From Streptomyces sp. NRRL S-244 (GTDB lineage: Bacteria > Actinomycetota > Actinomycetes > Streptomycetales > Streptomycetaceae): a DNA stretch of 64,000 bases. This document shows, in pieces, positions 23,836 through 32,707 of the stretch. Position numbers and translations under genes: made by a program. The notes beneath the pieces are model-generated. The model worked only from the letters and a program-made list of their open reading frames with translations. It was not told where the DNA came from and did not search any database. Numbering within the stretch: the first letter of the stretch is position 1; each line of letters begins with the position of its first letter. Location: assembly GCF_000717915.1 (NCBI RefSeq), contig NZ_JOCX01000029.1, positions 1 through 64,000 on the forward strand, in the 5' to 3' direction.

Positions 23836-25599
23836 TCAGGGCGTGCCGCTGCCCGTGGAGTCGCCGATCGCGCTGACCCAGTCGACGATGTCGGAGCCCC
23901 AGGTCCACAGCTGGTCCCACCAGCCCCTGCCGGTGCCGACCCACTCCTGGAGCGGGGTGAGCTCCCAGACCAGCCAGCCCGCCACGACGAACAGCAGGAT
24001 CAGGACCAGGCAGCCCTTGAGGCAGCCCAGGCCCGGGATCTTGACCGGGTTGGCGCTGCGGGGCCGCGGCTCGCGCGGCTCCCGGGGGGCGCGCGGCGGC
24101 GGGGCCTGCGGGGGCTGCTGCTGCGGGGGCGCCTGCCGCTGGGGCTGGGGCTGCCGCTGGGGCTGCTGCTGGTACGGAGCCTGCTGCGGCTGCTGGTACT
24201 GCTGGGGCGGCGGCTGCTGCTGGTAGTACGGCTGCTGCGGGGGCTGCTGGTACTGCGGCTGCTGCTGGTACTGCTGGGGCGGCGGGCCCTGGCGGTACTG
24301 CGGGGGCTGCTGGGGCCGCTGCTGCGGGGGCGGGGGTGCCTGCCGCTGCGGACGCCGGCGCAGAGGGTCCTCGGCCGGGTCGAGGTACTGCATCTGCGTC
24401 TGCTCGTTGCGGTCGCGCGCGGCCCGCATCTGCGACTGCCACGGGTGCGGCTGGTCCGGCTGCTGCACCGGGGGCATGACCGAGGTCGGGTCCGCGCCGG
24501 GGCCGCCGGGGCCGCCCGTGCTGGGCAGCACCGAGGTGGCGTCGGCCGCGCCGACCGGCGGGAGCACGCTGGTCATGCCGTTCGGGTCGTACGCGCCCAT
24601 CGGCGACGCGGCGGCGGCACGGCCGGGCAGCACCTGGGTCGGGTCGGCGGCGCCGCCACCGCCCGGGGTCTCGGGGACCGGCGCCGGCGAGGGGTCGGGC
24701 GCGAGCAGCGCGCCGACGCCGAGGGCGGCCTCCACCTCGGAGGGGGCGCTGTGCACGCCGATGCCGGAGGCGACCACGCGCAGTCCGCGGGCCAGGTTCT
24801 CGGCGCTGGGGCGCTCGTTCGGCTCCTTGCGCAGGCAGCGCTCGATGACGATCCAGAGCGGCTCGGGCACGTTCGGCGGCCGCTGCGGGTCCTCGCTGAG
24901 GTGGCGGTGGAGGACTTCGAGGGCGGTGCCGCCGGCGAACGGCGGGCGTCCGGTGACCAGTTCGTAGAGCAGGATGCCCGCGCCGTAGATGTCGACGGCG
25001 GAGGTCTGCGGACGGCCCTCGGCGGACTCGGGGGCCACGTAGGCGGGGGTGCCGACGAACTCGTGCGTGCGCGTCAGGCCCGGGGAGTCGGCGAGGCGGG
25101 CGATGCCGAAGTCGGTGAGCATCGGCTTCATCTGGCCGCCGCGCTCGTCGAGCAGGACGTTGGCGGGCTTCAGGTCGCGGTGGACCACGCCGTCGGCGTG
25201 GCTGGCGGCGAGCGCGTCCGCGATCTGGGCGGTCAGCAGGCTCGCGGCGACCGGCGTGAACGGGCCGTTCTGCCGGATGTACTTGTGCAGGTCCGGGCCG
25301 TCGATCAGGTCCATGACGAGGGCGAGCAGATCGCCCTCGACGACGAGGTCGCGGGTACGCACGATGTTGGGGTGCGTCAGGCGCAGCAGGACCGAGCGCT
25401 CGCGCAGGAAGCGCATGACGATGTCCGCGTCCTGGGCCAGCTCCTCCTTGAGGACCTTGATGGCCACGGTCTCGCCGGGCTGCCCGGCGACGGCTGCCTC
25501 CGCGCCGGCGGTCTCCCGCTGGCGGGCACGCCAGACGGTGCCCGTGGCGCCGCGTCCGAGCGGCTCCTCGAGCAGGTACTTGCTGCCGACTGGCCGCAC
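23836..25599 (-). CDS. pkaA: Membrane Ser/Thr protein kinase, PkaA-like
   Basis: A 587-residue Hanks-type kinase. Kinase domain about 5-280: glycine loop GRGATGTV, ATP lysine K48 (VAIKVL, with a longer beta2-beta3 insertion than PkaB), catalytic VVHRDLKPAN (D142), DFG in MLTDFGIARL, APE in YVAPESAEG. A linker of about 230 residues is first Gly/Pro/Ala-rich, then strongly Gln/Pro/Tyr-rich (QQYQQQPQYQQPPQQPYYQQ). A transmembrane helix (GCLKGCLVLILLFVVAGWLV) and a short Trp-rich extracellular tail follow. The GTG start at 25599 has AGGGAG upstream. It is 174 bp upstream of pkaB on the same strand. The Gln-rich tract is compositionally unlike its neighbours. Confidence 0.9.
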   Translation of the reverse strand: MRPVGSKYLLEEPLGRGATGTVWRARQRETAGAEAAVAGQPGETVAIKVLKEELAQDADIVMRFLRERSVLLRLTHPNIVRTRDLVVEGDLLALVMDLIDGPDLHKYIRQNGPFTPVAASLLTAQIADALAASHADGVVHRDLKPANVLLDERGGQMKPMLTDFGIARLADSPGLTRTHEFVGTPAYVAPESAEGRPQTSAVDIYGAGILLYELVTGRPPFAGGTALEVLHRHLSEDPQRPPNVPEPLWIVIERCLRKEPNERPSAENLARGLRVVASGIGVHSAPSEVEAALGVGALLAPDPSPAPVPETPGGGGAADPTQVLPGRAAAASPMGAYDPNGMTSVLPPVGAADATSVLPSTGGPGGPGADPTSVMPPVQQPDQPHPWQSQMRAARDRNEQTQMQYLDPAEDPLRRRPQRQAPPPPQQRPQQPPQYRQGPPPQQYQQQPQYQQPPQQPYYQQQPPPQQYQQPQQAPYQQQPQRQPQPQRQAPPQQQPPQAPPPRAPREPREPRPRSANPVKIPGLGCLKGCLVLILLFVVAGWLVWELTPLQEWVGTGRGWWDQLWTWGSDIVDWVSAIGDSTGSGTP

Positions 25600-25630
25600 G
25601 TCTCGCGCTCCCTGCTGTCGTCCTGCTGTG

Positions 25631-25666
25631 GTTCGTTTTGCGGTTCGTTTTGTGGTTCGTTTTCCG
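25631..25666 (-). promoter_or_regulatory. Three 12-bp direct repeats upstream of pkaA
   Basis: GTTCGTTTTGCG, GTTCGTTTTGTG and GTTCGTTTTCCG lie head to tail 32-67 bp upstream of the pkaA start. They are T-rich in an otherwise GC-rich region and read CAAAACGAAC on the coding strand. The phase and position suit an operator; no protein is known to me for it. Confidence 0.5.
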
Positions 25667-26058
25667 GCCCACTCTAGGGGGTGTCGCCGGGGAAGACGCG
25701 GGGTGGCGGAGGTTGGTTGCCGCACATTTGTACGAAGGGTGACGTTTGGGGGGTATGCCGGGGGCGATTTTCCCGGCCATCCTCGGCTTTTCGGCCGGGC
25801 TTCGCGCCCGGGTGTGTACGCGACACGCGCAGAGGTGTGATCATTCAAGATCATTTGTTGCCGGGTGCCGGGCGTGTTGTCAGTGACAGGTGCGAGGATG
25901 CACCCGTACGGAACGGCCGGGACGGGAGCCCGCGTTCCGGGCAGACCTGACCGGACGACGCGCCGTGCCGGGTGGGGGGTTGATCGGGCAGCCATGCCCC
26001 GTCGTACCCCTGCCGGGCGCACGCACCGCGCACCGCGCAGAAGGGACCGCTGACGGCG
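25667..26058. other. Divergent intergenic region between pkaA and the FHA-ATPase gene
   Basis: Most of a 459-bp gap. It holds an inverted repeat TGATC-ATTCAA-GATCA at 25838-25853 and presumably the promoter of the FHA-ATPase gene. Open frames in it look like non-coding shadows; I see no RNA gene. Confidence 0.5.
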
Positions 26059-29000
26059 ATGCAGATCCGGCTGACCGTCCTTGGGTCGCGCAGCGGCCAC
26101 CAGACCGCGCCCGCCGGCTGTGACGTGCTCGTCACCGCGCCCGTGGGCACCGCGCTCGCCGCCGTGGCCTCCGGGCTGGCGGCGACCGTCGGCGGGCCCG
26201 ACACCGGCGGCACGGTCGTGCTGTACGCCGGTACGGAGCGGCTCGACCTCCAGCGGCGGGTGCTCGGGGAGCCGCCGCTGGTGGACGGGGCGGTGCTGGG
26301 GCTGCACGCGCCGGTGCCGGGTGTCCTGCCGGACGGGGACGTCCTGCCGGACGGGCCGGACGGCGCGCAGCTGCACGTGGTGGCGGGGCCTGATGCGGGC
26401 GGGGTGCACCTGCTGCACCCGGGGGCGATCCGGATCGGGCGCTCGGCCGATGCGGATGTCCCGCTGGACGATCCGGACGTCTCGCGGCTGCACTGCGCGG
26501 TGACGGTGATGCCGGACGGGCGGGTGGCCGTGGCCGACCTGGACTCGACGAACGGCACGACGGTGGACGGCGCCGTGGTGGGCGCGCGGCCGGTGGCGCT
26601 GGTGCCGGGGGCGCTGCTCCGCATCGGCGAATCGACGCTCCGCCTGGCCCCCGAGACCCCGGCGCCCCTGCGCGTGGTCCCGGACCTGGAAGGCCACCTG
26701 TCCCTCCCGGCGGCCCCCGGCGGGGGGCAGTACGGCGAGGCCGGCTCGGGCGCGGGGCACCCCGGCGAGGCCGGCTCGGGCGCGGGGCACCCCGGCGAGC
26801 CGGGACCCGGCACGCATCACTCCGGCGGCGCAGGCTCGGGCCGAGCGCCCGGTTCCGGCGCGGGGCATCCCGGCGAGGCCGGTCCCGGCGCGGGGTGGAC
26901 CGGCGCTGGCGACGGGCGTCGGGGAGCCGGCTCGGGGCAGGAGCCCGGCGCGTACGGGGCCGGCCCGGGGCAGGAGCCCGGCACGTACGGGGCCGGCTCG
27001 GGCCGCGGGCCCGGTGCGGCCGCTGGCGGGTGGAGCGGTGGGCTCGGTGGCCCGCAGGGGGCGTTCCCCCACCCCGCCCCTTCCCGGAACGGGGGCTCCG
27101 CCCCCGACCCCGACGAGCACCGCCCGGGGCCGCGCCCCGCCGCGGCTTCGCCGTCCCACCCCGGCGCCTCGGGCGCCGGGTGGACCGACGCTCCCGACTC
27201 GGCCCGACCGCCCGGCGCAGCCGCGCCCGGCGCGCCCTCCGGCGACACCCGGCCCGGCGCGGGGCACGGCCGTTCCGTGCCCGGCTGGAACGGCGCAGCC
27301 GCGCCCGGCCCGGGGACCGGTGCCGGGTGGACCGGCGGATCAGATTCCGGCCCCGACGGAGCCGGACCGCGTACAGCACGGGAGACCGGCGCAGCCGGTG
27401 CCGGACGGAGCGGCAGGGCCGCGGCGGAGCCGGGCTCGGCGCCCGGCTCCGAGGGGGCCGGATGGGGCGGCGCGGCCGGACCCGGCATGGGCGGGGAGGC
27501 CGGCGCAGCGGGGGCCGGCCGTACCGGTGGGCCCGGCGCCGGGTGGAGCGGCGCGGGCGCGGCAGAGTCGGGCTCGAGGGACGGCCGGGCGTCCGGGCGC
27601 CGGGGGGCCGGCTCGGGCGGACCCTCCGGGGGAGTTTCCGGCGGCATGCGCATCGGGGCACCCGGGACGGGTCAGGCCGGGGCCGGTGGTGACGGCGGGC
27701 AGCGGGCTCGGAAGCGGGGGCTCGGGGCCTGGGCCCGGAAGTGGGTGCGGGGGGAAGAGGACCCCGGGTACGGGAGCGCCGCCGCGGAAGCCGTCGCGGC
27801 CGCCCTGCCCGACGCCGACGACCCCGCCGCGCTGCTGCTCGCCGCGCTGGGGCCCACCCGGCGGCTCTGGTCCCGGGGCCGGGGGCGGCTCGACGTCGGG
27901 CTCGGGGCCGGGAGCCGGGTCGCGTTCCAGGAGGTCGGCTCGCTCTGCATCGCCGGGCCCCGCGCCCGGCTGACCGGGGTCGCCCGGTCCGTCGTCGCCC
28001 AGCTCGCCGGCCTGCACGGGCCGGGCGAGCTGGAGATCGTGCTCCTCGCCGCCGACCGCGCCCGCGGCCTCGCCGAGCGGCGCGCCGACTGGGGCTGGCT
28101 CGGCTGGCTGCCGCACGTACGGCCCGCGCACGGCCAGGACTGCCGGCTGCTCCTCGCGTACGACCGCGACCAGGCCGCCGCCCGCACCGCCGAACTGACC
28201 CGCCGCCTCGACGAGAGCCCCGTCGGCGAGGGCCCCGTCGGCGCAGGCCCCGCCGCGGCGGCCCACCAGGGCCCGTACACGCTCCTCGTCGTCGACGGCG
28301 ATCCCGGCGCCGGCGCGCTGCGCGACATCACCGGCCGGCTCGCCCCGCACGGCCCGGCCTCCGGGATCCACCTCCTCGTGCTCGCCGAGACCCCGGCCGC
28401 CACGCCCGTCTCCCCGCTCACCGAGACGTACGAGGCCGCCTGCGTGAGCAGCCCCGCCTTCCGGAGCTGCGGCGCCGCCGCCCTGCTCAGCGGCGATGTG
28501 GCCACCACCGTACGGACGTTCACGGTGACCGGCGGCAAGCCGTCCCCGCCCGGGACCACCGCCACCGCCGACGCCGTCTCCGCCGCCTGGGCCGAACGCT
28601 TCGCCCGGGCGCTGGCGCCGCTGCGCGCCGAGCCCTCCCCCGCCGGGCCCCGCCCGGCCCTCGCCGCCGCGCTCCCCGGCACCGCCCGCCTGCTGGACGA
28701 GTTGGGCCTCGCCCGGGCCACCCCGGCCTCCCTGATGGCCCGTTGGGCCGCCGCCACCGACCAGGGGCAGGGCGTCGGCGGCCGCGCCGAGCTCGTCCTC
28801 GGCAGCGGCCGGCGCGGCCCGGTCGGCGCCGAGCTGGTCCAGGACGGCCCGCACCTGCTCATCGAGGGGCCCGCCGGCAGCGGTCGTACGGAGCTGCTGC
28901 GCTCGGTGGCCGCCTCGCTCGCCGCGGCCGCCCGGCCCGACCGGCTCGGGCTGCTCCTCCTCGACGGGGCCGGCGGCGAGCGCGGTGACGGGCTCCAGCC

Positions 29001-29787
29001 CTGCACCGAGCTCCCGCACGTCTCCGCGCACCTCGTGGCCTCCGATCCCGTCCGCATGCGGGAGTTCGCCCAGGCCCTCGGCGCCGAGCTGAAACGCCGG
29101 GCCGAGCTCCTGGACGGGGTCCCGTTCGCCGAGTGGCACGCCCGGCGGGAGGTCTCCGACCGGCTGGTGGCGCCCCGCCAGCCCAGCCCCGGCGAACTGC
29201 TCGGCGACCTCGACCCGCAGCGCACCGGCACGCTCCGGCTGCGCGCCTCCGCCGTGCGCACCGACCCGGCGGGGCCGAGCCCGCTCCCCCGTCTGGTGGT
29301 GCTGGTGGACGACTTCGACGCGCTGGTCGCGCCGGGGCTCGGCAGTACGGGCCGGCCCGCCGCCGGATCCGTCGTACGGGCGCTGGAGGCGGTGGCCCGC
29401 GACGGCGCCCGGCTCGGGGTGCACCTGGTGGCCACCAGCGCCCGCCCCGACCGTACGGCCGACACCGAGCTGGCCCGTACGAACCCGCTGCGGATCGATC
29501 TCGACGCCCCCGACCAGCCGGGCCCCGGCCGCGGCCGGCTGCGGTACGCCGACGGGCGGACGGTCCCGTTCCAGGGCGGCCGGGTGACCGGCCGGATCCC
29601 GCGGACGGCGACGCAGCGGCCGACCGTGGTGCCGGTGGAGTGGGAGCGGATGGGTGATCCCCCGGCCCGCCGGCCCGTGCGCGAGCTGGGCAACGGCCCC
29701 ACCGACCTGGCGCTGCTGGCGAGCGCCCTGGACCGGGCGTCGCACCTGGTCTCGGCGATACCCGTGCTGTTCCCGCCGTCCCCCTGA
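26059..29787 (+). CDS. FHA domain / FtsK-EssC-like ATPase with long Gly-Pro linker
   Basis: A 1242-residue protein. Residues 1-100 resemble the cryptic N-terminal domain of EssC-type proteins. About 115-195 is an FHA phosphothreonine-binding domain (IRIGRS, DVSRLHC and DSTNGTTVDG). About 222-548 is a Gly/Ala/Pro low-complexity linker with tandem decapeptides. About 550-1240 resembles the ATPase half of FtsK/SpoIIIE/EssC proteins: RRLWSRGRGRLDVGLG, one nucleotide site with IEGPAGSGRTELL and Walker B LVVLVDDFDAL (D1084-D1085). The Walker A lysine is replaced by R943, so ATPase activity is doubtful. No transmembrane helix is visible where EssC has two. Divergent from pkaA, it is a natural candidate partner or substrate of the neighbouring kinases; that is inference. 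Confidence 0.8.
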   Translation: MQIRLTVLGSRSGHQTAPAGCDVLVTAPVGTALAAVASGLAATVGGPDTGGTVVLYAGTERLDLQRRVLGEPPLVDGAVLGLHAPVPGVLPDGDVLPDGPDGAQLHVVAGPDAGGVHLLHPGAIRIGRSADADVPLDDPDVSRLHCAVTVMPDGRVAVADLDSTNGTTVDGAVVGARPVALVPGALLRIGESTLRLAPETPAPLRVVPDLEGHLSLPAAPGGGQYGEAGSGAGHPGEAGSGAGHPGEPGPGTHHSGGAGSGRAPGSGAGHPGEAGPGAGWTGAGDGRRGAGSGQEPGAYGAGPGQEPGTYGAGSGRGPGAAAGGWSGGLGGPQGAFPHPAPSRNGGSAPDPDEHRPGPRPAAASPSHPGASGAGWTDAPDSARPPGAAAPGAPSGDTRPGAGHGRSVPGWNGAAAPGPGTGAGWTGGSDSGPDGAGPRTARETGAAGAGRSGRAAAEPGSAPGSEGAGWGGAAGPGMGGEAGAAGAGRTGGPGAGWSGAGAAESGSRDGRASGRRGAGSGGPSGGVSGGMRIGAPGTGQAGAGGDGGQRARKRGLGAWARKWVRGEEDPGYGSAAAEAVAAALPDADDPAALLLAALGPTRRLWSRGRGRLDVGLGAGSRVAFQEVGSLCIAGPRARLTGVARSVVAQLAGLHGPGELEIVLLAADRARGLAERRADWGWLGWLPHVRPAHGQDCRLLLAYDRDQAAARTAELTRRLDESPVGEGPVGAGPAAAAHQGPYTLLVVDGDPGAGALRDITGRLAPHGPASGIHLLVLAETPAATPVSPLTETYEAACVSSPAFRSCGAAALLSGDVATTVRTFTVTGGKPSPPGTTATADAVSAAWAERFARALAPLRAEPSPAGPRPALAAALPGTARLLDELGLARATPASLMARWAAATDQGQGVGGRAELVLGSGRRGPVGAELVQDGPHLLIEGPAGSGRTELLRSVAASLAAAARPDRLGLLLLDGAGGERGDGLQPCTELPHVSAHLVASDPVRMREFAQALGAELKRRAELLDGVPFAEWHARREVSDRLVAPRQPSPGELLGDLDPQRTGTLRLRASAVRTDPAGPSPLPRLVVLVDDFDALVAPGLGSTGRPAAGSVVRALEAVARDGARLGVHLVATSARPDRTADTELARTNPLRIDLDAPDQPGPGRGRLRYADGRTVPFQGGRVTGRIPRTATQRPTVVPVEWERMGDPPARRPVRELGNGPTDLALLASALDRASHLVSAIPVLFPPSP
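26734..26793. repeat. Perfect 30-bp tandem duplication in the linker
   Basis: Two identical 30-bp units encode GEAGSGAGHP twice in a row, with a third degenerate unit after. They show recent slippage-type growth of the linker. Confidence 0.85.
27061..27112. repeat. Intergenic-type palindromic repeat inside coding sequence
   Basis: CCCCACCCCGCCCCTTCCCG followed by GAACGGGGGCTCCGCCCCCG matches, in reverse, the intergenic tract at 36004-36091 (GGGGCAGAGCCCCCGGGAAA then GGGCGGGGCGGGGCGGGG). Here it is read in frame as part of the linker. Confidence 0.55.
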
Positions 29788-29904
29788 GCCGGCCCGCGAC
29801 GCCGCGCCGCGGTCCGACGCGGTATTGCGGGGGTGCGCGGCTCGGCGTAGACCTTGTGGGACGAGTCACACCACGGGCACACCACGGGCATCGGGGGCAG
29901 AACC

Positions 29905-31314
29905 ATGCGAAGGCACGGAACGAGCCGTACGAAGAACCGTAGCCGCACGGGCAGCCGGAGAAGGAGCCGTGCCGCCGCCTGGACGGCCCTCGCGGCCGCG
30001 GGCGCGCTGGCCCTCGGCGGCTGCGGGGACGGCGGGGAGAAGAAGGCCGACCCGCCGCAGGGCGGGGAGTCGACCCCGCAGGCCCGGCCGCCGGTCGAAT
30101 TACCGAAGCTGCCCGGCGAGAAGCTGGAGGTCGCGGCGGTCTGGACGGGGCCGGAGCAGGCGAACTTCACGAAGGTCCTGAAGGAGTTCGAGAAGCGTAC
30201 GGGTGCGACGGTCACCTTCGTCCCGGCCCAGGACCCGATCGTCACCTTCCTCGGTACGAAGATCGCGGGCGGCCAGCCCCCGGACGTGGCGCTGCTCCCG
30301 CAGGTCGGGGCCCTGACCGCCGCCGTGCAGAACAAGTGGGTGCAGCCGGTCGGCCCTGAGGCCAAGGCGCAGCTCGACGCGAACTACGCGGACGGCTGGA
30401 AGAAGCTGGGCGCGGTCGACGGCACCCAGTACGGCGTGTACTACAAGGCCGCCAACAAGTCGCTGATCTGGTACAACGCGAAGGCCTTCAAGGCGGCGGG
30501 CGTGCAGCCGCCGAAGACCTGGAAGGAACTGGTGGAGGCGGCCGACACCCTCTCCGCCTCCGGCACCCCGGCGGTGTCGGTGGCCGGCGCGGACGGCTGG
30601 ACCCTCACCGACTGGTTCGAGAACGTCTACCTCTCCCAGGCGGGTCCGCAGAAGTACGACCAGCTGGCCAAGCACGAGATCAAGTGGACGGACGACAGCG
30701 TCAAGCAGGCGCTGACCACGCTCGGCGAGCTGTTCGGGCGCAAGGACTTCCTGGCGGGCGGGGCGAGCGGGGCGCTGTCCACCGAGTTCCCGAAGTCGGT
30801 GACGCAGACGTTCACCGGCGGCGACCGCCCGGCGGCCGCGATGGTCTTCGAGGGCGACTTCGTGGCGGTGAACATCGCGCAGACGGAGGCGAAGGTGGGC
30901 GAGGACGCGCTCGTCTTCGACTTCCCGGCGGTCGGCGCCAAGCCGCCCGTCATCTCGGGCGGTGACGTGGCGGTCGCGCTGAAGCCGTCGAAGGGCGCGC
31001 AGGCGCTGCTGACCTTCCTGGCGTCCCCGGACGCGGCGGAGATCCAGGCACGCGAGGGCGGGTTCATCTCCCCGAACAAGGCGGTGAATCCGGGCGCCTA
31101 CCCGAACCCCATCCAGCGGGACATCGCCAAGGCGCTGATCGCGGCGGGCGACGACTTCCGCTTCGACATGTCGGACCAGGCCCCGGCGGCGTTCGGCGGG
31201 ACCCCCGGCGCCGGCGAGTGGAAGGCGCTCCAGGACTTCCTGGCGAACCCGTCGGACGTGGCGGGCACCCAGGCCAGACTGGAGGCGGACGCGGCCAAGG
31301 CCTACGGGAACTGA
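29905..31314 (+). CDS. Extracellular sugar-binding lipoprotein of an ABC importer
   Basis: A 469-residue solute-binding protein of the carbohydrate (MalE-like, cluster 1) family. The N-terminus is very basic with an SRRRSR stretch, possibly a Tat signal, then a hydrophobic segment and a lipobox LGGC with the lipidated Cys at 40. The mature protein begins with a Pro-rich linker; the SBP fold follows (VAAVWTGPEQANFTKVLKEF, then GGQPPDVALLPQ). Leu66 is encoded by the rare codon TTA (30100-30102), so translation should depend on the bldA tRNA. Two permease genes follow within 4 bp. No ATPase gene is present; Streptomyces sugar importers usually share MsiK. The sugar is unknown; an oligosaccharide or alpha-glucoside is likely. 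Confidence 0.9.
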   Translation: MRRHGTSRTKNRSRTGSRRRSRAAAWTALAAAGALALGGCGDGGEKKADPPQGGESTPQARPPVELPKLPGEKLEVAAVWTGPEQANFTKVLKEFEKRTGATVTFVPAQDPIVTFLGTKIAGGQPPDVALLPQVGALTAAVQNKWVQPVGPEAKAQLDANYADGWKKLGAVDGTQYGVYYKAANKSLIWYNAKAFKAAGVQPPKTWKELVEAADTLSASGTPAVSVAGADGWTLTDWFENVYLSQAGPQKYDQLAKHEIKWTDDSVKQALTTLGELFGRKDFLAGGASGALSTEFPKSVTQTFTGGDRPAAAMVFEGDFVAVNIAQTEAKVGEDALVFDFPAVGAKPPVISGGDVAVALKPSKGAQALLTFLASPDAAEIQAREGGFISPNKAVNPGAYPNPIQRDIAKALIAAGDDFRFDMSDQAPAAFGGTPGAGEWKALQDFLANPSDVAGTQARLEADAAKAYGN

Positions 31315-31318
31315 TCCC

Positions 31319-32707
31319 GTGGCAGCCAAGGCCACCGGGCCCACCTCGTCCACCGGGCCCACGTCGCCCACCAGGGCCGCCAGGGCCACGGCCACCGCGA
31401 CGGCGCGGTCCGCGGAGACCCGGCGCCGCCGCCTCGTCGCGGCGGCGTTCCTCCTGCCCGCCCTGGTGCTGCTGGGCGCGCTCGTCGTCCACCCGATCGG
31501 TTACTCCATCTACCGCAGTTTCTTCGACCGCACCGGCGACACGTTCGTGGGCGGCGGCAACTACACGCAGATGCTGCGCGACGACACGATCCGCACGGCC
31601 CTGAGGAACACCGCGCTGTGGGTGGTGCTGGCCCCGACCACCGCCACCGCCCTCGGCCTGATCTTCGCGGTGCTCACCGAACGCGTGCGCTGGGGCACGG
31701 CGTTCAAGCTGCTCGTCTTCATGCCGATGGCCATCTCGATGCTGGCGGCCGGCATCATCTTCCGGCTCGTGTACGACCACGATCCCGACCGGGGCGTGGC
31801 CAACGCGGTCTGGGTCGGGGTGCACGACACCTTCGCGGAGTCCTCGGCGTTCCCGAAGGCCCGCCCCGGCCGCGACTCCCCGCTGGTCCCGGCCGCGGGC
31901 GCCGACGCGGGCGGCTTCACGACCCGTGATCCCGTACGGGCGGGCGTGCCCGTGCTGATCCCGCTGGTCGGCGTGGCCCCGGAGGACCTGCCCGGGGGGA
32001 CCCGTACGGCCAAGGCCGCGCCCGTCGAGCCCGGCAAGGTCACCGGGACGGTCTGGCAGGACTTCACCCGGGGCGGGGGCGGCCGTACGAACGCGGTCGA
32101 CCCGACCGAGTCGGGGCTGGCCGGTATCCGGGTCGAGGCGGTCAAGGACGGCCGGGTCGTCGACTCGGCGACGGCCCGCTCCGACGGCACGTTCACCCTG
32201 TCCGCGAAGGCCGACGGTGCGCTGCTGCGGCTGCCCGCGTCGAACTTCCGCGAGGCGTACGCGGGGGTGGAGTGGCTCGGCCCGACGCTGGTGACGCCGG
32301 CGATTATCGGGGCGTACGTATGGATGTGGGCCGGTTTCGCGATGGTGCTGATCGGGGCCGGGCTGGCCGCCGTACCGCGGGAGCTGCTGGAGGCGGCGCG
32401 GGTGGACGGGGCGAACGAGTGGCAGGTGTTCCGCCGGGTGACCGTGCCGCTGCTGGCGCCCCTGCTGGCGGTGGTCCTCGTCACCCTCGTCATCAACGTG
32501 ATGAAGATCTTCGACCTGGTCTTCGTGATCGCGCCGGGCTCGGTGCAGGACGACGCGAACGTCCTGGCCCTCCAGCTGTACCGCACCTCCTTCGGCACCG
32601 ACGCCGATCCGGGGCTGGGCAGTGCCATCGCGGTACTGCTGCTGCTCCTGGTGCTCCCGGTCATGGTCTACAACATCCGCAGGCTGCGGAAGGAGGGGGC
32701 CCGATGA
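31319..32707 (+). CDS. Sugar ABC transporter permease (MalF type) with inserted extracellular domain
   Basis: A 462-residue permease, about 160 residues longer than usual. Six membrane helices are seen; the cytoplasmic EAA loop is EAARVDGANEWQVFRRVTVP. Between the third helix (MPMAISMLAAGIIFRLVYD) and the fourth (VTPAIIGAYVWMWAGFAMVL) lies an extra extracellular segment of about residues 155-315. Within it about 239-300 reads like a Cna-B/carboxypeptidase-regulatory-like beta sandwich (GKVTGTVWQDF, then LAGIRVEAVKDGRVV and ATARSDGTFTLSA). Helix flanks resemble the AglF branch of alpha-glucoside permeases. The GTG start is 4 bp after the lipoprotein stop. Confidence 0.88.
   Translation: MAAKATGPTSSTGPTSPTRAARATATATARSAETRRRRLVAAAFLLPALVLLGALVVHPIGYSIYRSFFDRTGDTFVGGGNYTQMLRDDTIRTALRNTALWVVLAPTTATALGLIFAVLTERVRWGTAFKLLVFMPMAISMLAAGIIFRLVYDHDPDRGVANAVWVGVHDTFAESSAFPKARPGRDSPLVPAAGADAGGFTTRDPVRAGVPVLIPLVGVAPEDLPGGTRTAKAAPVEPGKVTGTVWQDFTRGGGGRTNAVDPTESGLAGIRVEAVKDGRVVDSATARSDGTFTLSAKADGALLRLPASNFREAYAGVEWLGPTLVTPAIIGAYVWMWAGFAMVLIGAGLAAVPRELLEAARVDGANEWQVFRRVTVPLLAPLLAVVLVTLVINVMKIFDLVFVIAPGSVQDDANVLALQLYRTSFGTDADPGLGSAIAVLLLLLVLPVMVYNIRRLRKEGAR

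Noticed and set aside
25838..25853. TGATC-ATTCAA-GATCA inverted repeat as a named operator
   Set aside because: Only 5-bp arms, no known matching regulator and no positional support beyond lying in the gap.
26734..27050. CRISPR-like array in the repeat-rich linker
   Set aside because: Repeats are coding, adjacent and without unique spacers; no cas genes are present in the window.
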